Positions 7,955 through 16,367 of a stretch of DNA of 46,245 nucleotides are shown in pieces; positions within the stretch are counted from its first letter, which is position 1, and the number at the start of each line of letters is the position of its first letter. Where the stretch lies: NCBI GenBank assembly GCA_947478725.1, contig CANJWZ010000035.1:1-46245 (forward strand), in the 5' to 3' direction. Source of the stretch: Comamonadaceae bacterium. GTDB lineage: Bacteria; Pseudomonadota; Gammaproteobacteria; Burkholderiales; Burkholderiaceae_C. The translations under genes were made by a program, and so were the position numbers. The notes beneath the pieces were generated by a model, which was not told where the DNA came from, searched no databases, and saw nothing but the letters and a program-made list of their open reading frames with translations.

Positions 7955-7980
7955 TCGCTTGCAGGCAAGCTCCTACAAAG
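7955..7980. repeat. REP-like palindromic repeat
   Basis: A perfect 6-bp inverted repeat, GCTTGC AG GCAAGC (7957-7970), is followed by TCCTACAAAG. Read on the other strand it gives GTAGGAGCTTGCCTGC, the layout of bacterial REP sequences. It lies between the end of mltB and the Trp-rich gene, a usual place for REPs. I saw only one clear copy in the window. Confidence 0.6.
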
Positions 7981-8000
7981 TTGCGTGGTTCTAGGCTGGC

Positions 8001-9122
8001 TCAGCGCAGTCGTGCCGCTTTGATTTCTTGCCCCAACTCGATCACCGCCATGGCGTAATAGCTGCTCCAGTTGTAGCGGGTGATGGTGTAAAAGTTTTCT
8101 GTGCCTGCCACGTACTGAGGCGTGTCCGGCCCGTTGAGCAGTTCGATCAGGGCCAGCGGGCCTGAATGGGCCTGCGCCGGGCCGTCCAGCACAGCGCCTT
8201 TGGCGGTGAAGCTGGCCATGCTGAAGGTGGGCAGAATGTCTGGCGCCATCAGGGCGTCCATGTCCAGGCGGGTTTTGTCGAAAGTAACGGGGTAGTGGGT
8301 GGGCATGCCGGGCTGCCAATTGAATGTCTTGAAGTAGCTGGCAACCGAGCCAATCACATCAGCGGGGCTATTCCACAGGTCAATCTTGCCGTCACCGTCA
8401 AAGTCAACCGCGTACTTGGCCACGCTAGAAGGCATGAACTGCGGCATGCCCATGGCGCCTGCAAAGCTGCCGCGCGGCTCAAGCGGGTCTGCGCTGCGAC
8501 GGCTCTGCAGGGTCAAAAATTGCTCGATTTCACCTTTGAAAAATTCGCTGCGTTCTTTGGCGCGCGGGTGACTGGCTGGAAAGTCAAAGGCCAGTGTTGT
8601 CAGGGCATCCAGCACCCGAAAGCTGCCGGTATCGCGACCATAAATGGTTTCAACGCCGATGATCCCGACGATGATGTCGATGGGCACGCCGTATTCTTTT
8701 TCGGCGCGCTCCAGCGTCGCCTGGTTGGCCTGCCAAAACCGCACGCCGGCAGCAACGCGGACCGGGTCAATAAAGCGGCTGCGGTAAACACGCCAGTTTT
8801 TGACAAAGGGTTTGGCCGCCGGTTGCATCAGTTTGACGACTGTGGCGCTGTAGCGCGCTTGACCGATGGCGCTCTTTACCCAAGCAGGATCCAGGTCGCG
8901 CCGGGCGGCCAGGTCGCCAGCAAATGCCATAACCTCTGGTCGAGTGGCGTACAGCGGGCCAGCACTGTTGCGCTGCATGGCTACCTGCCGGGAGCTTGAA
9001 CCAGGCCGCTTTGAGAGGTGTTTTTTAGAGTCATTCTGGCTCTTGGACCAGGTATTTCCTGGGCAAGCAGATCCTAAAAAAAGAGCAACTAAAACGGTGA
9101 CAGCGTGCCTTGAAAATATCAT
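8001..9122 (-). CDS. mltB: Lytic murein transglycosylase B-type (MltB)
   Basis: The 373-residue protein has an N-terminal hydrophobic segment (residues about 6-20) that should export it. It also has the SLT2/MltB catalytic domain: Glu158 in GVETIYGR is the catalytic acid, and AGAMGMPQFMPSS and DFDGDGKIDLW are diagnostic. It cleaves the MurNAc-GlcNAc bond of peptidoglycan to the 1,6-anhydro form in the periplasm. A cysteine at position 20 (GSAC) only poorly fits a lipobox, so lipid anchoring is uncertain. The gene begins 10 bp after the TgpA-like gene on the same strand and probably shares its transcript. Confidence 0.9.
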   Translation of the reverse strand: MIFSRHAVTVLVALFLGSACPGNTWSKSQNDSKKHLSKRPGSSSRQVAMQRNSAGPLYATRPEVMAFAGDLAARRDLDPAWVKSAIGQARYSATVVKLMQPAAKPFVKNWRVYRSRFIDPVRVAAGVRFWQANQATLERAEKEYGVPIDIIVGIIGVETIYGRDTGSFRVLDALTTLAFDFPASHPRAKERSEFFKGEIEQFLTLQSRRSADPLEPRGSFAGAMGMPQFMPSSVAKYAVDFDGDGKIDLWNSPADVIGSVASYFKTFNWQPGMPTHYPVTFDKTRLDMDALMAPDILPTFSMASFTAKGAVLDGPAQAHSGPLALIELLNGPDTPQYVAGTENFYTITRYNWSSYYAMAVIELGQEIKAARLR

Positions 9123-9131
9123 TCGGTCATT

Positions 9132-11177
9132 TTACGCAGGCCATACCAGGGAAGTGAACTGTCGCCTGAGCTGGTGGAGTTGCTGGCCAGACGGCGAGGC
9201 CCTGGCGTAGCGTAGCGCCTCCAGTTGCATCAGCCAGGTGTGCAGCGATTCATACTGGCTGCCATGCTGCGCCTGCAAAAGTTTGGCCAGTTGGCGCGGT
9301 GTCGTCGCCTCAGCCATGTTCTCTGGGGTGATGATGCCGGCCTTGATCAATTGCTTGCGGGCCTGGTTCAGCAGGCGTAGCCAGGGGTCCTGCTGGTTTC
9401 GTTCCCACAGCGACCATAGCGCACCCATCAGGCTGACGGCGACGATGATGGCGATCAGCACGATGCTCAAGTCTTGCCAGCTGGGGGATTCAAAGCCGAT
9501 GTTTCTCAAGAGGTCAAGCTGCTTGCTCTGGGTGTAATTCAGGACGCGCTGGTTCCAGGCATTGTTGACAGCGTCCCACACAACACGCAACTGGCTGGGA
9601 AAGCCAGGGTTGATGTTGCTGAAAGCCCGGCCAACCATGCCCTGCGGGGCGACCAGTCTTTGCGCTGTGCCCGTGCGGCCCGGCGATACTGCGGACGTTG
9701 GGTCAACCCGAAGCCAACCGCTCCCTTCGTGCCAGACCTCGGCCCAAGCGTGGGCATCGCTTTGGCGAATCACCCAAAAGTCGTCAACCGTATTTCGCTC
9801 GCCGCCCTGGTAGCCCGTCACGACACGGGCGGGCACGTCCAGCGCCCGCATCAAGATCACAAAGCTGGACGCAATGTGTTCGCAAAAGCCTGCTTTTTTG
9901 TCAAACCAGAACTCGTCAGCCGTGTTGGGCCCGTATACCCCGGGCTCCAGGGTGTAGCTGTAGCCGCCTTTGCGAAGCCGGTCGATCACCATCTGAACCA
10001 GTTCGGCGCTGCCTGCCTGTGTGTAGCGCGCATCGCGCCGTATTTCATTGGCCAAAGCCAGGGTGCGCGGGTTAAAGCCGGGCGGCAGCTCAACAAACTC
10101 GCGCAAGCCAATGACGGGTTTTTCAGGCCCGTGCCTGAAGCTGGTGAAGCTTTGCGTCTTGTAACGAATCAGCTCGCTTGCGGGCTGATTCAGCAGCCAC
10201 TGCAAATCTGGCTGCATGGCAGTCTGGTAGCCCGGCAGTCGCGGGCCGTCGGGGGCGGCATCCAGCACAAAAAGCCAGGGGCGGTTGTTGGGCTCCAGCG
10301 TTACTTCGTAGTTGGTCGGCATGCCGCTTACTGTCAGGCTGGCGGCAAGGCTGAAGCGAGACCCGAAGTCGGGGCGGGCGGCGCGCCACTCGCGTCCGTC
10401 AAAGTTGGACAGCACGGGGCCGCGCAGGTAAATATCGCGTTGGGGCGGCGGCTGGCCCTCAAACTTGATGCGCATGGACACGCTGTTGTCAAGCGCCAAC
10501 TGGGCAACGGTGCCGACTTGCATGGTTTCGCTCAGACCGCTTTTGCCTCGGACTGTGTCACTGGAAACGCCCCACAGTGGCGACAGCCTGGGAAACAGCA
10601 CAAACAGCACCACCATGATGGGTGCACCGAGTAGCGTCATCCAGCTGGCTGTTTTGGCGGAATCCATCAGAGGTGGTTTGCCAACCGGCATGTGCGCATT
10701 GACCAGCACCGTCAGCAAGCCCAATAGTGCGATCAGCATGCTGGCGGCGGTGAGCAAAGACTGCGAGTAAAAAAAGTTGCTCAACATACAGAAAAACCCG
10801 AGATAAAACACCACAAAAGCATCGCGCCGAGCGCGCAGTTCAAGTGTTTTCAGGGTCAGCAGCACGACCAGCATCGTGACGCCTGCGTCCAGCCCCAGCA
10901 GGGTTTTGTGGGTGAGCAGCGTGGCACTGACGGTGACGGCCAGCAAGCCCAGCATCCACCAGCGGCCGGGTAAAGGCTGGTTGTCGGCGACCAGGTAGCC
11001 GCGCCAAAGCAGCACACCGCTGGCCAGCACAATGCACCAAAAGGGCAGGTTGACCGCCTGCGGCAACAGCACCCAGGCGATCACCAGCAAAAAAAACAGC
11101 GTATCGCGGGCGTCACGCGGCAGGTTTTGCAGCAGCGTTGACAGCTTGGTCAGCACAGGGCGAGTGCCTCCAGGCAT
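9132..11177 (-). CDS. tgpA: TgpA-like membrane transglutaminase-domain protein
   Basis: The 681-residue inner-membrane protein has a block of hydrophobic segments in residues about 25-200 (DUF3488-like). A periplasmic transglutaminase/protease-like core follows, with the triad Cys432 (KKAGFCEH), His476 (SDAHAW) and Asp492 (RVDPTSA). Another membrane segment lies near residue 575 and a cytoplasmic DUF4129-like tail closes the protein. The order moxR, DUF58, transglutaminase is widely conserved; TgpA of Pseudomonas aeruginosa is an essential relative. Its natural substrate is not established. The start overlaps the DUF58 gene by 28 bp. A 386-residue antisense frame in this region is a shadow. 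Confidence 0.9.
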   Translation of the reverse strand: MPGGTRPVLTKLSTLLQNLPRDARDTLFFLLVIAWVLLPQAVNLPFWCIVLASGVLLWRGYLVADNQPLPGRWWMLGLLAVTVSATLLTHKTLLGLDAGVTMLVVLLTLKTLELRARRDAFVVFYLGFFCMLSNFFYSQSLLTAASMLIALLGLLTVLVNAHMPVGKPPLMDSAKTASWMTLLGAPIMVVLFVLFPRLSPLWGVSSDTVRGKSGLSETMQVGTVAQLALDNSVSMRIKFEGQPPPQRDIYLRGPVLSNFDGREWRAARPDFGSRFSLAASLTVSGMPTNYEVTLEPNNRPWLFVLDAAPDGPRLPGYQTAMQPDLQWLLNQPASELIRYKTQSFTSFRHGPEKPVIGLREFVELPPGFNPRTLALANEIRRDARYTQAGSAELVQMVIDRLRKGGYSYTLEPGVYGPNTADEFWFDKKAGFCEHIASSFVILMRALDVPARVVTGYQGGERNTVDDFWVIRQSDAHAWAEVWHEGSGWLRVDPTSAVSPGRTGTAQRLVAPQGMVGRAFSNINPGFPSQLRVVWDAVNNAWNQRVLNYTQSKQLDLLRNIGFESPSWQDLSIVLIAIIVAVSLMGALWSLWERNQQDPWLRLLNQARKQLIKAGIITPENMAEATTPRQLAKLLQAQHGSQYESLHTWLMQLEALRYARASPSGQQLHQLRRQFTSLVWPA

Positions 11178-12145
11178 TGCCGCTTATGCACCTCGCCGCT
11201 GGCCGGTGCAATGCTGAGCGTCGGCAGGCGCAAGCCGTAAACCACCGCCTGCTTGTCCGCCGCCAGTACCCAGGCGCACAGGCGCGACAGCTTGTGTTCC
11301 TTGTCGCCCGTACCGGCCTGCATGAAGTCAAGCCACAGCTCAAGGGCATTGGCTTGCGCGCTGTCACGCACCACCAGTCCATTGCCTGACTCGTCTGCTT
11401 TGGCGGCTTTCTTCCACACCACCAGCCTCAATGGGTCACCCCGCCTGTAGCCACGCACGCCATCCAATTCGCCGGTGTCGCGCGCACGCGAGGCGTTGGC
11501 TGCATCGCCAGAGCGCGGCTCGCCGGGCGGCAGGGGCGGTGCATGGCTTTCAGGTGCGGGATACACCAGCACCTGTGCAGCAGGCCGCCAAACGGTCCAG
11601 ACGCGAAACGTTCCTAGCGGAAATCGTGTCTCGGCCGTCAGCGTTGGCAGGCGGTGCAGGCCGCGTCCGGTGGGCTTGAAAGCCACTTGCACGGTGCTGT
11701 TGCCCTGACCGGGAACATCCGTCCAGACCCAGTGCTTTGACGCGCGGCTGTCCAATACGCTCAGGCCTATGCCGTGGCGGGTGGCGCGCCGGGTATTCGT
11801 CAACCGGATGTCAACAGGAGCTGTGGCACCGGCGTAGTGTGCGCCGGGTGCCTGCAGATGCAGGGCCAGCCCGCGCAGCGTGCCGTGGCACACGTGCATT
11901 CCTATCAGCGCGCTACCTGCCAGCAAAAAGGTCAGAAGGTAGCCCAGATTGAGCTGGTAGTTGATCGAGGCCACCAGCAGGATCATCAGCGTGACACCCA
12001 GCATCAGCCCGGGCCGGGTAGGCAAGATGTAAACGGTGCGCTGCGTCAGCGTGATGTGGTCGCTCAGCGGAAGCCGGTTTTCAAACCAGCTGCGAAAGCG
12101 CTGCCGAAAATAAACTGCGGGTCGGGAAAGCACGGGACTCAACAC
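11150..12145 (-). CDS. DUF58 domain protein
   Basis: The 331-residue protein has two transmembrane segments near residues 45-95 and the DUF58 signature VRGYRRGDPLRLVVWKKAAK, with the following VVRD. DUF58 proteins accompany MoxR ATPases and may adopt a von Willebrand A-like fold; the role is inferred from company only. It starts with GTG at 12145, three bases after the moxR stop, and overlaps tgpA by 28 bp, so the three genes are surely co-transcribed. Confidence 0.88.
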   Translation of the reverse strand: MLSPVLSRPAVYFRQRFRSWFENRLPLSDHITLTQRTVYILPTRPGLMLGVTLMILLVASINYQLNLGYLLTFLLAGSALIGMHVCHGTLRGLALHLQAPGAHYAGATAPVDIRLTNTRRATRHGIGLSVLDSRASKHWVWTDVPGQGNSTVQVAFKPTGRGLHRLPTLTAETRFPLGTFRVWTVWRPAAQVLVYPAPESHAPPLPPGEPRSGDAANASRARDTGELDGVRGYRRGDPLRLVVWKKAAKADESGNGLVVRDSAQANALELWLDFMQAGTGDKEHKLSRLCAWVLAADKQAVVYGLRLPTLSIAPASGEVHKRQCLEALALC

Positions 12146-12148
12146 CCA

Positions 12149-13069
12149 TCACGGCAGCGGTACAGCTGCCAGCATGGCGCGTACCTGCTCCGTCGCGCCG
12201 CGTCCTGCGTTGCTCACAGGTATCAGGCGGTGCGCAGCCGTTTGCGGCAACACCGCGGCGATGTCGTCGGGCGCCACATAGTCGCGCTGGTTTAAAAATG
12301 CCTGCGCCTTGGCGGCGCGCATCACGGCAATGCCTGCCCTCGGGCTCAGGCCCTGCAAAAACCAGCGGCCTGAACGGGTAGCGGCCATCAGGTCTTGCAT
12401 GTAGTTCAGCAGCGGCTCTGCGGCATGCACCTGCCTGACCTGACTTTGCAGCGCCATCAGGTCGTGCGGCGTCAGCACAGCCTGCAGCTTGTCCAACATG
12501 TCGCGCCGGTCGGCACCTTTGAGAAGTTCACGTTCTGCCGCGCGGTCCGGGTAGCCCAGCGATATCCGCATATGAAAGCGGTCCAGCTGCGATTCAGGCA
12601 GCGCATAGGTGCCGAGCTGGTCATGTGGGTTTTGCGTGGCAATGACGAAAAACGGCAGGGGCAGGGGGCGCGTGGCTCCTTCAATCGTGACTTGCTTTTC
12701 CTCCATCGCCTCCAACAGCGCGCTTTGGGTTTTGGGGCTGGCCCGGTTGATCTCGTCTGCCAGCAGCACCTGGGCAAACAGCGGCCCCGGGTGAAACACA
12801 AAGCTTTCTTTTTGCCGCTCGTAAATCGACACCCCCGACAAATCGCTTGGCATCAAATCGGCCGTGAACTGAACGCGAGAAAATTGCAGTCCAAATGATC
12901 GGGACAGCGCATGCGCCAAAGTCGTTTTGCCAACACCGGGGACGTCCTCAATCAGCAAATGACCGCCCGCCAACAAGCAGGCCACGCAGTCTTGCACCTG
13001 TGCGGGCTTGCCCACAATGACCGTGTTAAGCTGATTCAACAGTGCGGTGAGCTTTTCTTTAACTTGCAT
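12149..13069 (-). CDS. moxR: MoxR-family AAA+ ATPase
   Basis: The 306-residue protein has Walker A PGVGKTT (44-50), Walker B LLADEINRA (102-110), the sensor-1 stretch ATQNPHDQLGTYALPESQLDRF and the C-terminal lid domain. MoxR ATPases work as chaperones that mature protein complexes, commonly with DUF58/VWA partners encoded next to them. The start at 13069 (MQVKEKL) is preferred over upstream in-frame starts, because the family begins there and the longer version would run into the divergent deacetylase gene. Only 30 bp separate the two divergent starts. Confidence 0.93.
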   Translation of the reverse strand: MQVKEKLTALLNQLNTVIVGKPAQVQDCVACLLAGGHLLIEDVPGVGKTTLAHALSRSFGLQFSRVQFTADLMPSDLSGVSIYERQKESFVFHPGPLFAQVLLADEINRASPKTQSALLEAMEEKQVTIEGATRPLPLPFFVIATQNPHDQLGTYALPESQLDRFHMRISLGYPDRAAERELLKGADRRDMLDKLQAVLTPHDLMALQSQVRQVHAAEPLLNYMQDLMAATRSGRWFLQGLSPRAGIAVMRAAKAQAFLNQRDYVAPDDIAAVLPQTAAHRLIPVSNAGRGATEQVRAMLAAVPLP

Positions 13070-13099
13070 TTGGTTACGATAACTCAAAACATTGACACC

Positions 13100-14053
13100 A
13101 TGAACGCGACTGGTTATTTCACACATCCGGATTGCCGGAAACACGAGATGGGACGCGGCCACCCCGAATGCCCGGAGCGGCTTGACGCGATTGAAGACTG
13201 GCTTTTGGCCACCGGCGTCAAAGACGCACTTGATTGTCGCCAGGCACCCGAGGCTCCCATCGCTGACATTGAGCTGGGCCATGACCGCATGATGGTGGCC
13301 AGTATTCGCGGCCTGGGCGCGCAATTACTGGACGACATCAATGCCGGTGGGCCGGCCTACGCGTCGATCGACCCTGACACCACGATGAATGTGCATACTT
13401 GGAAAGCCGCTTTGCACGCATCAGGCGCTGCTCTGGCTGCGACCGATGCCGTGATGGCCGGCGAGATGGAAAACGCTTTTTGCGCCGTGCGCCCGCCCGG
13501 CCACCATGCCTGCCATGACAAAGCCATGGGTTTTTGTTTCTTCAACAACATTGCGATTGCCGCACGTTATGCGCTGGAGCGCCATGGCCTAAAGCGCGTG
13601 GCGGTGGTTGACTTTGACGTCCACCACGGCAATGGCACAGAAGACATTTTGAAGGGTGACGACCGGGTGCTGATGGTCGGGTTTTTCCAGCATCCGTTTT
13701 ACCCCTACAGCGGCACCGACCATCCAGCCAGCAACATGCTGAACCTGCCCGTGCCGGCCTACACCCAGGGCATGGCGGTGCGCGAGATGATTGAGTCTTA
13801 CTGGATACCGCGGCTGGACGCGTTTGAGCCGGACATGATTTTCATCAGCGCCGGGTTTGATGCCCACCGTGATGATGATTTGGGCCAGATGGGCCTGGTC
13901 GAGCAGGACTATGCGTGGATCACCCAGCGCATCAAGGACGTGGCCAAGCGGCACTCACACGGCCGCATTGTTTCAAGCTTGGAAGGCGGCTATCAGCTGG
14001 ACGCCTTGGCCCGCAGTGTAGAAGCGCACATTCGTGTGCTGGCAGATTTGTAG
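13100..14053 (+). CDS. Histone deacetylase-superfamily hydrolase
   Basis: The 317-residue zinc amidohydrolase has HPECPERL near the N-terminus, RPPGHH with His135-His136 as the charge-relay pair, zinc ligands Asp173 and His175 in DFDVHHGNGT, and Asp254 in SAGFDAHRDDD. Bacterial members deacetylate polyamines, acetoin-pathway proteins or other acetyl-lysine/amide substrates; the substrate cannot be read from sequence. The ATG at 13100 is used because the conserved domain starts there. An ECHDC3-like gene follows after 8 bp, and an MscS gene overlaps that, forming a three-gene operon. Confidence 0.9.
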   Translation: MNATGYFTHPDCRKHEMGRGHPECPERLDAIEDWLLATGVKDALDCRQAPEAPIADIELGHDRMMVASIRGLGAQLLDDINAGGPAYASIDPDTTMNVHTWKAALHASGAALAATDAVMAGEMENAFCAVRPPGHHACHDKAMGFCFFNNIAIAARYALERHGLKRVAVVDFDVHHGNGTEDILKGDDRVLMVGFFQHPFYPYSGTDHPASNMLNLPVPAYTQGMAVREMIESYWIPRLDAFEPDMIFISAGFDAHRDDDLGQMGLVEQDYAWITQRIKDVAKRHSHGRIVSSLEGGYQLDALARSVEAHIRVLADL

Positions 14054-14061
14054 ACGCGCCC

Positions 14062-14859
14062 ATGACCTCAACACCCACCGAACTCCCCCCAACCGTACTG
14101 CACACCCGGGACGCCCGGGGCGTGCACACGCTGGTACTGAACCGCGCCGCCACTTTCAATGCCCTGAGCCACGACATGCTGGCCGCGCTGCAAGCGGCGC
14201 TTGACTTTGTTGCCGACGATGCCACGGCTCGATTGGTGGTCATTGCTGCCGAAGGCAAGGCCTTTTGCGCTGGCCACAACCTCAAAGACATGCGCGCTCA
14301 CCCCGAACTGGCGTACTACCAAAAGTTGTTTGCCCAATGCACGCGCATGATGCTGACGATTCAAAATTTGGCTGTACCGGTCATTGCCAGGGTTCAGGGC
14401 TTAGCCACTGCTGCAGGTTGCCAATTGGTGGCTCAGTGCGATCTGGCCGTGGCTGCCAGCAACGCCACTTTTGGTGTTAACGGGATTGACGTGGGCCTGT
14501 TTTGTGCCACACCCAGTGTGCCGCTGGTGCGCAACATGCCCGCCAAGCAAGCCATGGAAATGCTGCTGACGGGCGACTTCATCAGCGCAGATGAGGCGCG
14601 TGTTCGCGGCCTGGTCAACCGGGTAGCGCCGCCTGACGCGCTTGATGCGGAGCTTGAAAAACTGGTGCTGTCCATTCTGGCCAAACCGCGTGAAGCCGTT
14701 GCCATGGGCAAAGCACTTTTTTACAAGCAGCGCGAAACCGGTATCGAAGCGGCTTATCAGCTGGCAGGCCAAACCATGGCCTGCAACATGATCCACCCGG
14801 TTGCCCAAGAAGGCGTGCAGGCGTTTATCGACAAGAGGAAGCCGCAATGGCCAGTGTGA
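14062..14859 (+). CDS. ECHDC3-like crotonase-fold protein lacking both catalytic glutamates
   Basis: This 265-residue member of the enoyl-CoA hydratase/isomerase superfamily has the CoA/oxyanion segment AGHNLKDM (70-77) and the GLATAAGCQLVAQCD block. The two catalytic glutamates of crotonase are replaced: Gln121 in AGCQL, and Gly141 in VNGIDVG. The sequence VGLFCATP is the hallmark of the ECHDC3 group, whose members have the same replacements. A normal hydration reaction is therefore unlikely; thioester hydrolysis, isomerisation or a non-enzymatic role remain possible. It overlaps the MscS gene by 13 bp. Confidence 0.85.
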   Translation: MTSTPTELPPTVLHTRDARGVHTLVLNRAATFNALSHDMLAALQAALDFVADDATARLVVIAAEGKAFCAGHNLKDMRAHPELAYYQKLFAQCTRMMLTIQNLAVPVIARVQGLATAAGCQLVAQCDLAVAASNATFGVNGIDVGLFCATPSVPLVRNMPAKQAMEMLLTGDFISADEARVRGLVNRVAPPDALDAELEKLVLSILAKPREAVAMGKALFYKQRETGIEAAYQLAGQTMACNMIHPVAQEGVQAFIDKRKPQWPV

Positions 14860-16223
14860 GTTTTTTAAGCTCGTTGAGCCTGAGTACGATTTTTCCACCG
14901 GGCTTGTTTTCCGGGTCGGCGGCCTACCCCAAGCAGCGGATTGATAACTTTGACCAATGGCTGTCGGCCATCACGCAGCCCACCGCGCTGGTGGAACTGG
15001 CCGTGTTGCTGGCCTGTGTACTGCTGGTCTGGGCGGTGGTGCGGCTGGTTCGCCACATCAGCCGCAATACCGACGTGACGTCAATCCTGTTTGGCAAACG
15101 CATCATTGATGGGGTGCTGTTTCCCTTGCTGCTGTTGCTGACGGCCTACACCGTCAGCGTGCCGTTGGCTCGGCTGTTTCCGCTGGCGGTGTTTAAAGTG
15201 GCGATTCCGGTGTTGCTGTCACTGGCCGTCATCCGCCTGGGCGTGAAGGTGCTGCAAGCCGCGTTCAGCAATGCCCCCTGGGTGCGCGCGCTGGAGCGGT
15301 CCATCTCCTGGCTGGCCTGGCTCGCCATGTTGCTGTGGGTCAGTGGCTTGCTGCCGGTGGTTTTGGAAGAGCTCGATGCCATTTACTGGAAAACGGGCAG
15401 CAGCACGCTCTCGGTGCGTACCTTGCTGCAAGGGTTTTTGACAGCCAGCGTGGTGATTTTGATCACGCTCTGGATATCGTCGAGTATCGAATCCAAGCTG
15501 CTGCGCAAAGCCACGGGCAATGAGCTGTCGCTGCGCAAGGCTGCCAGCAACGCAATTCGTGTGGTGCTGCTGTTTGTCGGCCTCATGGTCGCCTTGTCGG
15601 CGGTGGGCATTGACTTGACGGCGCTGTCGGTGTTGGGCGGTGCGATCGGCGTGGGTGTGGGCTTTGGCCTGCAAAAGCTGGCTGCCAACTACGTCAGTGG
15701 TTTTGTCATGCTGGCCGAGCGCAGCGTGCGCATTGGCGACAACGTACGGGTTGACGGTTTTGAAGGGCTGATCACCGACATCCGGGCGCGTTACACCGTG
15801 GTGCGCGCACTATCGGGGCGCGAATCTATCGTGCCTAACGAAATGTTTATCAGCAACCGGATTGAAAACCTCTCGCTGGCTGATTTGCGGGTGCTGCAAT
15901 CGACTGTGGTGTCTGTTGGATATGACAGCGATGTCGATTTGGTGATGCGTCTGCTGTCCGATGCAGCGCTGTCTCAGGAGCGCGTTTTGAAAGACCCCGG
16001 GCCTGGGGTGCATCTGACCAATTTTGGGCCTGATGGCCTCGAATTCACCCTCAATTACTGGATGACGGACCCCGAAAACGGACAGCAAAACTTGCGTTCG
16101 CTGGTCAACCTCGCGGCTTTGGCAGCACTGCGTGCCCATGGCATTGAAATTCCGTTCCCTCAACGGGTGCTGCACACGAAGGTCGACGCCAAAGCGCAGC
16201 CTGATACTGGTGCAAATGCCTAA
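14847..16223 (+). CDS. MscS-family mechanosensitive ion channel
   Basis: The 458-residue inner-membrane protein has about five or six hydrophobic segments between residues 45 and 260, more than the three of E. coli MscS. The MscS core follows: the glycine/alanine-rich pore helix LGGAIGVGVGFGLQKLAANYVSG, then the beta domain with IGDNVRV, IVPNEMFISN and NLS. It opens under membrane tension to release solutes at hypo-osmotic shock. The start overlaps the ECHDC3-like gene by 13 bp. No clear terminator follows; a palindrome with a T-run lies 15 bases after the stop. Confidence 0.9.
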   Translation: MASVSFLSSLSLSTIFPPGLFSGSAAYPKQRIDNFDQWLSAITQPTALVELAVLLACVLLVWAVVRLVRHISRNTDVTSILFGKRIIDGVLFPLLLLLTAYTVSVPLARLFPLAVFKVAIPVLLSLAVIRLGVKVLQAAFSNAPWVRALERSISWLAWLAMLLWVSGLLPVVLEELDAIYWKTGSSTLSVRTLLQGFLTASVVILITLWISSSIESKLLRKATGNELSLRKAASNAIRVVLLFVGLMVALSAVGIDLTALSVLGGAIGVGVGFGLQKLAANYVSGFVMLAERSVRIGDNVRVDGFEGLITDIRARYTVVRALSGRESIVPNEMFISNRIENLSLADLRVLQSTVVSVGYDSDVDLVMRLLSDAALSQERVLKDPGPGVHLTNFGPDGLEFTLNYWMTDPENGQQNLRSLVNLAALAALRAHGIEIPFPQRVLHTKVDAKAQPDTGANA

Positions 16224-16237
16224 AGTGAATTAAAAAT

Positions 16238-16251
16238 AGAACGACCGTTCT
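16238..16251. promoter_or_regulatory. Palindrome AGAACG-AC-CGTTCT, candidate TetR-type operator
   Basis: A perfect 6-bp inverted repeat with a 2-bp spacer is flanked by A- and T-rich arms. It lies between the MscS stop and etfB. The compact shape resembles operators of TetR-family regulators of fatty-acid and acyl-CoA catabolism in betaproteobacteria. The T-run on the right also allows a weak terminator reading, but a 2-base loop cannot form without opening the stem. Confidence 0.45.
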
Positions 16252-16329
16252 TTTTCTGTAAACTTAGGGCTATTAAAGCCTCTGGTAAACCATGCACCCA
16301 ACATAGAAGCATAAAATGCAGGGTTTACC

Positions 16330-16345
16330 TTTACGTCAACGTCAA
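16330..16345. promoter_or_regulatory. Palindrome TTTACGT-CA-ACGTCAA, candidate MerR-type (LiuR-like) operator
   Basis: The 7-bp arms match at 6 of 7 positions. The form TTKACGTnnACGTMAA resembles sites I know for LiuR, the MerR-family regulator of branched-chain amino-acid and acyl-CoA oxidation genes, whose regulons often include electron-transfer flavoprotein genes. It sits only 22 bases before the etfB start, close for a MerR-activated promoter, so a repressor role or a very short leader is possible. Confidence 0.45.
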
Positions 16346-16367
16346 TTAACCATCCTGGAGCCGCGCA

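Noticed and set aside
8166..8999. 277-codon plus-strand frame
   Set aside because: It is antisense to mltB, which has its catalytic Glu158 and full domain.
9474..10634. 386-codon plus-strand frame
   Set aside because: It is antisense to the TgpA-like gene, whose catalytic residues and membrane pattern are clear; long antisense frames are common in GC-rich genes.
16270..16318. GCTATTAAAGCCTCTGGT segment resembling a degenerate dispersed repeat copy
   Set aside because: The similarity to the pcm copy needs a 6-base gap and ends quickly, which is too weak to call.
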